NCBI GenBank assembly: GCA_964585245.1
Contig: CAZPCV010000022.1
Coordinates: 1 to 23,919 of the forward strand
DNA: 23,919 nucleotides
Direction: 5' to 3'
Source of the DNA: CAZEDL01 sp964585245
GTDB lineage: Bacteria > Patescibacteriota > Patescibacteriia > Magasanikbacterales > GWA2-37-8
How positions within the stretch are numbered: position 1 is the first letter of the stretch; the number at the start of each line of letters is the position of its first letter. The translations under genes were made by a program, and so were the position numbers. The notes beneath the pieces are model-generated. The model searched no databases, had not been told where the DNA came from, and saw nothing but the letters and a program-made list of their open reading frames with translations. Below, piece by piece: positions 14,279-21,022 of the stretch.

Positions 14279-16993
14279 ATGTCACAAATTTCTCAAAAAC
14301 TGGTAATCATCGATGGTAACGCTATTATCCATCGCGCCTATCATGCGGTGCCGCCCCTCACTACTAAGGAGGGGGTACTAGTAAATGCGGTATATGGTTT
14401 TGCGACCATGCTTCTTAAAGTTTGGCGCGACCTAAAACCAACTCATCTGGTTGTTACATTTGATGTCGCAGGCGGAACGTTTCGTCACAAAGAATATACC
14501 GAGTACAAGGCCACGCGCGTCAAAGCCGATCAGGCACTGTACGATCAGATTCCGTTGGTGCGAGAATTGGTCGAGGCGTTTGGGTTGCCGATATTTACCA
14601 AAACCGGCTACGAGGCTGATGATGTGATTGGGACGATAGTTGAAAGTGTTAAGGAACAAGGAACAAGGAACAAGGAACAATTGATCGAAGTGTTTGTAGT
14701 AACCGGGGATATGGACACGATTCAGTTGATTGCTCCGCATGTTAAAATTTACACGCTTAGAAAAGGTTTGGCAGATATTGTGGTGTATGACGAAGCGAAA
14801 GCAGTGGAACGTTACGGCTTTGCTTCTCGTTATTTGGTGGATTACAAAGCGCTCGCCGGGGACACTTCGGATAATATTATTGGAGTGCCTGGGATTGGTG
14901 AAAAAACAGCTACAACTTTGATTCAGGAATACGGCACGCTCGAAGAAATTTATCAGGCGCTCGAGACCAAAGGGCCCACAGGCTTCAAGCCGGCAGTATA
15001 TAAAAAATTAGTAGCCGGTAAAGCGTCTGGCGAGCTAAGCAAACGCCTGGCCACGATTGATCGGCACGTGCCGGAGTTACATTTTGAGTTGGCGGACTGC
15101 GTATTAAAACCGTTGAACAAAGAAGTGGTCATAGCGGTGTTTCAGAAGTTTGAATTTCTATCGTTGTTGAAACGCCTGCCGGAATTGGCGGGCAACGAGC
15201 CGGCGGCCCCCACGACTAAAACACCTAAGTCAAACAAAAAGAGTATTTCGAGTGCGTTCAAAAGTATTGCGGATGAAAAAGATGTGGTCGCGGCAGTGTC
15301 GATTATTAAAAAAAACAAACGGTTTGCAGCGGCGGCTCTCGTGGAACGTAATGACAATGTCTGTGGCAAATTGCTTGGTCTAGCACTCGTAACCGAAGAG
15401 CAGTCCTGGTATTGCCCAGAGCCATATGTAGAGAAGCTAAAAGAAGTGTTTGCCAACCCGGCCATTGAATTAGTCGGCCATAATCTGAAGGAGTTGATTA
15501 AAACCGTGCAGCGCTATGATTGGGAAATAAAAAATAATTTGTTTGATGTGATGGTGGCTTCGTATTTGTTGCAGCCGGGCAGCCGGGCGCATGATATGCC
15601 GAGTATCGCGCTCAAGGTGCTGGGCAAAGAGTTGACTGTGACACAGAATCAAACCAGCTTGTTCGGTGTCGATCCGGGGCCGCTCATGGTGGAACTGGCC
15701 TACGCGCTCGCCGCGGCCGCGCCGCTTAAGAAAGAATTAGTGGCGATTGATGATTATGGACTTTTGGCCAAAATCGAAATGCCGCTCTTGTGCGTACTCG
15801 CTGATATAGAACTTAATGGGGTGGCAGTAAGCAAAGAAAAACTAGAAGCGATTTCAAGCAATATTCGCACCCAGCTTAAAATGATCACGTCGACTATTTA
15901 TGAAATGGCGGGGATGGAATTTAACATCGCGTCGCCGCTGCAGTTGCGCGAAGTGCTGTTTGATAAAATGAATATTTCGGTAGAAGGAATTAAAAAAGGC
16001 AAAACCGGATTGTCGACCTCGGCCGAACAATTAGAAAAATTACGCGGACAGCATCCGATTATCGAAGAGATAGAAAATTTTCGCGAGCTTACAAAATTAC
16101 AAAATACGTATAGCGATGTGCTGCCGACCCTGATTCACCCTGATACGAAGCGCATTCATACCCATTTCAACCAAACGATTGCGGCCACCGGGCGGCTGTC
16201 TAGCACTGATCCGAATTTACAAAATATTCCGGTGCGCACCGAGCTGGGACGAGAAATTCGCAAGGCCTTTGTGGCGGCGCCGGGCAACATACTAGTTAGT
16301 GCCGATTATTCCCAAATCGAATTGCGCATTGTCGCGTCGCTAGCCGAAGATAAAAAAATGTTAGAAATTTTTGCGGCTGACCTGGATATCCACACGGCTA
16401 CCGCCGCCGCGATCAATGGGGTGGCGCTGGAGGAAGTGACCAAAGAAATGCGCTACGCGGCCAAAGAAGTGAATTTTGGAATTTTGTATGGCATGGGAGC
16501 GTACGGCCTAAGCTGGCGCGCCAAAATTCCACAGTGGCAAGCCAAAGAATTTATCGATAAATATTTTTCAGAATTCAGCGGGGTGAAAGCGTATGTCGAT
16601 CGCACACTCGAGTTTACGCGGCAAGAGGGATATTGCGAAACGCTGTTTGGACGACGTCGGTATATTCCAGAACTAACTTCGAGCAATTTTCAGGTGCGTA
16701 GCGCCGGCGAGCGTATGGCGGTAAATCATCCGATCCAGGGAACGGCGGCCGATCTTATGAAGCTGGCCATGATTGATGTGTATCAAAAATTACGCGCTAG
16801 CCCATATCAGGCAGACTGCAAAATGATTTTGCAAGTACACGACGAATTGGTATTCGAAGTTAAAAAAGAAAGCGCTGCGGCGGCGGGTAAAATAATCAAA
16901 GACGCGATGGAGCAGGTGGTGAAGTTAAGAGTTCCTGTGAAGGTAGAAGTAAAAAGTGGTGAGAACTGGGGAGAAATGAGTAAGCAAAATTAA
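14279..16993 (+). CDS. polA: DNA polymerase I
   Basis: Repair and Okazaki-fragment polymerase. ATG 14279 (MSQISQKLVIIDGNAIIHRA) is preferred over TTG 14261 because family similarity begins there, giving 904 residues. The 5'-3' exonuclease domain has the EADDVIG, VTGDMD and AGDTSDNIIGVPGIGEKTA motifs. The central 3'-5' exonuclease domain keeps its fold (VGHNLKELI, DVMVASYLLQPG) but lacks the acidic DEDD residues, so proofreading is probably lost, as in Taq and Bacillus Pol I. The polymerase domain is intact: motif A DYSQIELR (Asp676), motif B with Lys729, Phe733 and Tyr737, and motif C QVHDE (Asp855). Four tandem AAGGAAC heptamers encode a Lys/Glu/Gln insertion near residue 125-135 in the exonuclease domain. 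It has its own promoter and no Shine-Dalgarno. No clear terminator follows. Confidence 0.97.
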   Translation: MSQISQKLVIIDGNAIIHRAYHAVPPLTTKEGVLVNAVYGFATMLLKVWRDLKPTHLVVTFDVAGGTFRHKEYTEYKATRVKADQALYDQIPLVRELVEAFGLPIFTKTGYEADDVIGTIVESVKEQGTRNKEQLIEVFVVTGDMDTIQLIAPHVKIYTLRKGLADIVVYDEAKAVERYGFASRYLVDYKALAGDTSDNIIGVPGIGEKTATTLIQEYGTLEEIYQALETKGPTGFKPAVYKKLVAGKASGELSKRLATIDRHVPELHFELADCVLKPLNKEVVIAVFQKFEFLSLLKRLPELAGNEPAAPTTKTPKSNKKSISSAFKSIADEKDVVAAVSIIKKNKRFAAAALVERNDNVCGKLLGLALVTEEQSWYCPEPYVEKLKEVFANPAIELVGHNLKELIKTVQRYDWEIKNNLFDVMVASYLLQPGSRAHDMPSIALKVLGKELTVTQNQTSLFGVDPGPLMVELAYALAAAAPLKKELVAIDDYGLLAKIEMPLLCVLADIELNGVAVSKEKLEAISSNIRTQLKMITSTIYEMAGMEFNIASPLQLREVLFDKMNISVEGIKKGKTGLSTSAEQLEKLRGQHPIIEEIENFRELTKLQNTYSDVLPTLIHPDTKRIHTHFNQTIAATGRLSSTDPNLQNIPVRTELGREIRKAFVAAPGNILVSADYSQIELRIVASLAEDKKMLEIFAADLDIHTATAAAINGVALEEVTKEMRYAAKEVNFGILYGMGAYGLSWRAKIPQWQAKEFIDKYFSEFSGVKAYVDRTLEFTRQEGYCETLFGRRRYIPELTSSNFQVRSAGERMAVNHPIQGTAADLMKLAMIDVYQKLRASPYQADCKMILQVHDELVFEVKKESAAAAGKIIKDAMEQVVKLRVPVKVEVKSGENWGEMSKQN
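14651..14678 (+). repeat. four perfect tandem AAGGAAC heptamers inside polA
   Basis: AAGGAAC occurs four times head to tail. It is translated as KEQGTRNKEQ in the 5'-3' exonuclease domain, between the EADDVIG helix and VTGDMD. Seven is not a multiple of three, so gain or loss of one unit would shift the frame. The same heptamer forms the arms of the terminator at 12731-12801. Confidence 0.85.
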
Positions 16994-17006
16994 AAATATC
17001 CACAGT

Positions 17007-17035
17007 TTGAAAATTAGAATTATTTTTGTTATGGT
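17007..17035 (+). promoter_or_regulatory. promoter of the lamin-tail protein gene
   Basis: TTGAAA (17007-17012), a 17-nt spacer, then TATGGT (17030-17035). The leader is about 65 nt and contains a short TCGC-TGCG-GCGA hairpin. Confidence 0.5.
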
Positions 17036-17108
17036 GCAAAACGTCTTGTCGCTGCGGCGAGCGGATCATATTCTTAAGGGGGATGTGTTATTTTAAATAA
17101 TAACCAGT

Positions 17109-20100
17109 ATGAGGCGGAGTAAAAGAAAGCTGTTAGCATGGGTAGTAGCTGGCAGTTTTTTTATTTTAAAAGCGGCCTATTCGGCTAATACCGATATCAT
17201 TATCAATGAAATAGGCACATATCCGCCCCGAACCAAAGAATGGATTGAGGTCTGGAATCGCGGGAACGAAACGGTGGATTTGAAAGATTGGATTTTTTGG
17301 GAAAAATTTTCTGGCGCGGACAAAGAGGTGAATCATGGTCTAAGTGCTACTGGTACGTCTGATGGCAAAGTGGCGCCCGGAGCCTTCGCCGTGATTGTAG
17401 AAAATGCCACAGATTTTAAAATAGATAATCCCAATTTTGCGGGATTGATTTTTGATTCGGCGTGGTCAAAAGGGTTGAGTGAAGAAAGCCGGGTCATTGG
17501 TCTGAAAGATAATTTAGGAAACGTGATCGAGCAGTTTACCTATTTGCCTACGTCGCGTTTTTCATTGGAGCGAAAAAGCCCCTATGTGAGTGACTATACG
17601 AGTGATAATTGGCAGGAACACCCAAGCGGGAATAGTATAGGGGCCACTAATACCGTTTTTTCAGCCGCCGGAAAAGAGGCTTTTGATGCTTTGAGCGTAA
17701 GTAGTACCACAGAAGCGGCCACTAATTCGCAGTCGGGAGCGCCGGCTGGCGCGGTCTGGCCAGGAATAAAAATTAACGAAGTGATGCCGGATCCCGAAAC
17801 CGGGGCGGAATGGATAGAGTTATTTAACACAGCCACGACTAGTTTGGATTTAACCGGAGGCACACTCTGCGATGGGCGCGCGGCCCCGGAATGTCTGATC
17901 GCCAGCCCCACCAGCACGATTTTGGCCGGAGGTTGGCTCACTATTTATTTGCCAAGCGCGAAACTCAATAACAGCGGGGATACGGTAATTTTAAAAAATC
18001 CCAGTGGAGAAGATATGGACCGGATAGCCTATGGTTCGGGGGCGGTAGCTCTGCCCAAAAAAGGCCAGTCGGTGGCGCGCGCCCAAGATGGCGTGGATAG
18101 CGGCGACGATGCGGTCGATTGGGCGATTACGACAGTGCCGACTCCGAACGCCGCCAATAAAATCGTAGCTCCGGTTGTAATTGAAGGCGGCGGGATCGCC
18201 TCTGGTTCGGGGCAATCAATACCATATACCGATACCTCGGCTGCTAAAACGGTAAAAAATGCAACGACTACAAATTCAGCCCCATCATCTGCTTCCCCTA
18301 TTGTTTTTAACGAAATTTTTCCTAATCCCGAAGGCGCTGATACGGCGGTAGAATTTTTGGAATTAAAAAATACTTCGGCCACAACCACCGTGTCGCTGTC
18401 TGGCTGGCGAATCGAAAATAGTAGCGGTCAAAAATTTGCAATTGCCTCTACCACCAGCCTTGGGCCCGGAAAAATACAGGCGTGGAAGCGGGCGAGCGGA
18501 TTGTTCGCTTTAAAAAATTCGACAGAAAATTTTTCGTTGTTTAGCGAGCAGGGGGCACGGGTGGCAAATCTAAGCTACGATATCGCTCCCGAGGGACAAA
18601 GCTATAATCGGTTGGCCAATGGAAATTGGGCCTGGAGCACGACGCCTACCTTTGGCGAAGAAAACAGGATAGCCAAACCTGAGTCCGTAAAAATTATGTG
18701 GCATTTACAGGCACCACTAAAAGGCGTGGTCGAGCACCCGCTCTTATTTGTCGCCGCCAGCTCTACTGATCCGCGCGGTGGAAGTTTTTTCTTTACTTGG
18801 AATTTTGGTGATGGACAATCCGAAGACGGCGGGCGGGTGAGTCATACGTTTGAGAAAGCAGGTACATATGCCGTAACCATATTTGCCACCAGCAGCGCCG
18901 GTACGGTGGGGCAAAAAATAGTGACGGTAAAAATTGCGGCGGAGTCCGGCACTAATCCGGCGGGAATTATAGTGAGCGAAGTGTTTCCCAATCCTGCCGG
19001 AGCAGACGAGAATGAATTTATAGAAATTTTTAATGCCGGTTCAACCTCCACTGCAGTCGCGGGTTGGAGCCTGTCGAGCGGCGATAAAAAATTTATTATT
19101 CCCGAAGATACTGTTATAAAACCAGGGGGGTTTTTGGTATTTAAGACCGCGGCCACCAACTTGACGCTCTCTAATCAGTCGGGCTCGCTTAGTTTGTATG
19201 ATGAAAACGAAGAGTTGATTGACCAGGCGGAATATGCAGAGGCCAAAGAAAATAAAAGTTATTCATTGGGGCCGCAGGGAAAGTGGGCGTGGGTAGAATC
19301 CACCCCCGGATTTGTGCTGGATGCCGAGGCATGGCAAAAGCAAGCTGCAGAAGGCGAGAAAAAACCGGTTAGTAAAAAAAGTGCCAGCACCAAGACATCT
19401 AAACCCGTTTCTTCGTCGGCTGGGGTGATTAAGACAGTGACCGGCATAGTCACGTCGGCACCCGGTGCGCTCGGCAGCCAGTATTTTTATTTGGCCGCCG
19501 CTCAGGGTGGTATACAAATTTTTCAAAGCAAGAAAAATTTTCCCGATGTCCGCGTGGGCGACGAGGTGAGTGCCACCGGGCGTCTGCACATGGTAAGCGG
19601 TGTAGCGCGACTAACGATTGCAGGGGCGAACGCTATTGATATCTTGGATAGTGAAAAATTTTTGGCGCCCGAACCGATTACCAGTCTGCAATTGCCGCAG
19701 GCCTTGAACGGTAGTTTGGTATCGATAAAAGGGGAGATTACCGAATTAAAAAGTACTCACCTGTATATTGACGATGGGAAAGGCGAAGTGTTGGTGTATT
19801 TCAAAAGCGGAGCTGGAATTAACAGTAAGGGTTTGCACTTGGGGCAAGTGGTGCGGGTAAATGGAATTGTAGAGCGCACCAATAAAAAAGAGCAAATTTT
19901 ACCGCGTTCAATGGAGGATGTTGAAGTTGTACAAAAATCGGAACCGACGAAAATTGTAGCAAAAGCCGTGCCGGCCGATGAGCCGTATGTGCCGGTTACC
20001 GTGGGCGGCATTGCGACAGTAGTATTTGGGGCGCTGGCCCGGTATCGGGGAATGGCAGTTAAAAATGCTTTCAAAAAAGTGGCACAATTGGCGGCTGGGA

Positions 20101-20120
20101 TATTTAAGAACAATGCCTGA
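17109..20120 (+). CDS. exported protein with four lamin-tail domains, a PKD domain and C-terminal OB-like region
   Basis: 1003-residue exported protein. The start has a basic N-terminus and hydrophobic core with a likely signal-peptidase site after AYSA (about residue 26). Four lamin-tail (LTD) repeats each show the INE(I/V)xPxP...E(W/F)(I/L)E strand pattern: EWIEVWN at 44-50, EWIELFN at about 234, EFLELKN at about 415 and EFIEIFN at about 636. A PKD module (FGDG at 566-569, ending in SHTFEKAGTYAVT) lies between the third and fourth. A Lys/Ser linker leads to two beta-rich segments (about 773-940) resembling OB folds of secreted nucleases, without a visible catalytic domain. A hydrophobic stretch at about 961-979 and a basic tail look like a membrane anchor. 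LTD proteins are common at Patescibacteria surfaces. Binding or adhesion is an inference. It ends in TGA. Confidence 0.85.
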   Translation: MRRSKRKLLAWVVAGSFFILKAAYSANTDIIINEIGTYPPRTKEWIEVWNRGNETVDLKDWIFWEKFSGADKEVNHGLSATGTSDGKVAPGAFAVIVENATDFKIDNPNFAGLIFDSAWSKGLSEESRVIGLKDNLGNVIEQFTYLPTSRFSLERKSPYVSDYTSDNWQEHPSGNSIGATNTVFSAAGKEAFDALSVSSTTEAATNSQSGAPAGAVWPGIKINEVMPDPETGAEWIELFNTATTSLDLTGGTLCDGRAAPECLIASPTSTILAGGWLTIYLPSAKLNNSGDTVILKNPSGEDMDRIAYGSGAVALPKKGQSVARAQDGVDSGDDAVDWAITTVPTPNAANKIVAPVVIEGGGIASGSGQSIPYTDTSAAKTVKNATTTNSAPSSASPIVFNEIFPNPEGADTAVEFLELKNTSATTTVSLSGWRIENSSGQKFAIASTTSLGPGKIQAWKRASGLFALKNSTENFSLFSEQGARVANLSYDIAPEGQSYNRLANGNWAWSTTPTFGEENRIAKPESVKIMWHLQAPLKGVVEHPLLFVAASSTDPRGGSFFFTWNFGDGQSEDGGRVSHTFEKAGTYAVTIFATSSAGTVGQKIVTVKIAAESGTNPAGIIVSEVFPNPAGADENEFIEIFNAGSTSTAVAGWSLSSGDKKFIIPEDTVIKPGGFLVFKTAATNLTLSNQSGSLSLYDENEELIDQAEYAEAKENKSYSLGPQGKWAWVESTPGFVLDAEAWQKQAAEGEKKPVSKKSASTKTSKPVSSSAGVIKTVTGIVTSAPGALGSQYFYLAAAQGGIQIFQSKKNFPDVRVGDEVSATGRLHMVSGVARLTIAGANAIDILDSEKFLAPEPITSLQLPQALNGSLVSIKGEITELKSTHLYIDDGKGEVLVYFKSGAGINSKGLHLGQVVRVNGIVERTNKKEQILPRSMEDVEVVQKSEPTKIVAKAVPADEPYVPVTVGGIATVVFGALARYRGMAVKNAFKKVAQLAAGIFKNNA

Positions 20121-20155
20121 TTTTGATAACGCAAAAATTATCCCCATTTTCAGTT

Positions 20156-20184
20156 TTGACAATCCTCCCCACTAGATCTACCCT
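20156..20184 (+). promoter_or_regulatory. candidate promoter ahead of the pilin gene
   Basis: TTGACA (20156-20161), a 17-nt spacer, then TACCCT (20179-20184). The -35 is perfect and the -10 is weak. The leader would be about 110 nt and would include the 13-pair hairpin at 20224-20252. Confidence 0.4.
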
Positions 20185-20223
20185 CATGTGTAGAGGGGAT
20201 TAGAAAAAACAAACACATACACA

Positions 20224-20252
20224 ATAACCAACCTCTCCAAGAGGTTGGTTAT
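20224..20252 (+). terminator. strong hairpin upstream of the pilin gene (terminator or leader element)
   Basis: ATAACCAACCTCT (20224-20236), loop CCA, then AGAGGTTGGTTAT (20240-20252): 13 perfect pairs followed by a weak T-rich run (ATCTTTTA). It may end the lamin-tail gene transcript. If the promoter at 20156 is real, it sits in the pilin leader and could attenuate or stabilise that mRNA. The rest of 20121-20300 holds no gene. Confidence 0.55.
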
Positions 20253-20300
20253 ATCTTTTATTCAGCTGCTTCTCTACGGAGAGTAGTAATTATTAACAGT

Positions 20301-20456
20301 ATGTTAAAACAATGGCTCAACGACGAATCAGGGCAGGCGTTGTCGGAATACGGTCTACTCCTAGCGGTAATTGGCCTAGCCGTGGTAGGCGCCATCTATG
20401 GCTTTAGAGATAAGATCAAACAGGTGTTTACTGATTCAGCGGCGGCGATTAAGTAA
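20301..20456 (+). CDS. Flp-type (type IVb) prepilin
   Basis: 51-residue prepilin. A short polar leader ends DESG, followed by QALSEYGLLLAVIGLAVVGA. Prepilin peptidase would cut after Gly11, leaving Glu and Tyr at mature positions +5 and +6, the Flp signature, followed by a hydrophobic helix and a short polar tail (DKIKQVFTDSAAAIK). The mature protein of 40 residues would assemble into thin adhesive pili or act as a minor pilin. No pilus ATPase, platform protein or prepilin peptidase is in the window, so the machinery must be elsewhere. It follows a hairpin and is followed by a strong terminator, so it could be expressed as its own abundant short mRNA. No Shine-Dalgarno at normal distance is visible: GGAG lies about 20 nt upstream. 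Confidence 0.85.
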   Translation: MLKQWLNDESGQALSEYGLLLAVIGLAVVGAIYGFRDKIKQVFTDSAAAIK

Positions 20457-20463
20457 TGTTAGT

Positions 20464-20494
20464 ACCCCTGCCGTAGTTACGGTACGGCAGGGGT
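20464..20494 (+). terminator. terminator after the pilin gene
   Basis: ACCCCTGCCGTA (20464-20475), loop GTTACGG, then TACGGCAGGGGT (20483-20494). The stem has 12 GC-rich pairs. The T-run is short (TTTATC), so partial read-through into the next genes is likely, as no promoter is visible after it. Confidence 0.75.
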
Positions 20495-20512
20495 TTATCA
20501 AAATATTATTGT

Positions 20513-21013
20513 ATGAATTTGCCTGCTAAAAAAACAGTGTTACATATTGTGTTACGTTTAATAAAAATACTCAGCGTTACTATAGGGGCTTTAGTGCTGG
20601 CCTTTTTAGGCTACGCCAGTTTTCTGCGTTATGAGCAAAAAATATCCATGGCCAAGGCCGAAGTGGCTCAAGCCGCGCTAGAAGCGAGATACCAGGCGGA
20701 TACCGACGGTGGCAAAACCCCCAAAGAAACATTAGAACTATTTATTGCTGCTTTGGAAAAAGAAGATTTTGAGTTGGCGAGCCGGTATTTTGTTTTGACG
20801 AAACAGGAGGAGTGGAGAGAAAAATTAGCAAAAGGAAAAGAAAAAAATAATCTACCTTGGTTTGTTGATGAATTAAAAATAATTAACAAAAAACTCGTTA
20901 ATCGAGACCCAACAAATGAGTTAAATGGTAGCAAAGATTTTGGCGTTAGCAACGAAATGCTGGTCACCTTCATCAAATACCCTCAAGGTGTCTGGAAAAT
21001 TAAAGAAATTTAA
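20513..21013 (+). CDS. membrane-anchored small protein, possibly NTF2/DUF4878-like
   Basis: 166 residues with one N-terminal membrane segment (about 11-36) and an exported domain. After a short Ala/Lys/Glu-rich stalk, the segment TPKETLELFIAALEKEDFEL resembles the opening helix of NTF2-like/DUF4878 lipoproteins and anchors, where a small alpha-beta cone binds ligands or partners. The sequence ends YPQGVWKIKEI, like the closing strand of such domains. This assignment is by pattern only. No lipobox Cys is present. It lies between the pilin and the phospholipase-like gene, with 9 nt to the latter, so the last two genes are probably cotranscribed and may act together at the surface. Confidence 0.65.
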   Translation: MNLPAKKTVLHIVLRLIKILSVTIGALVLAFLGYASFLRYEQKISMAKAEVAQAALEARYQADTDGGKTPKETLELFIAALEKEDFELASRYFVLTKQEEWREKLAKGKEKNNLPWFVDELKIINKKLVNRDPTNELNGSKDFGVSNEMLVTFIKYPQGVWKIKEI

Positions 21014-21022
21014 TCTTCCAGT

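Noticed and set aside
16996..17004. ATATCCACA as a DnaA box after polA
   Set aside because: A single one-mismatch 9-mer away from the origin is expected by chance.
20138..20146. TTATCCCCA matching the variant origin boxes
   Set aside because: It is an isolated copy with no neighbouring boxes or unwinding tract.
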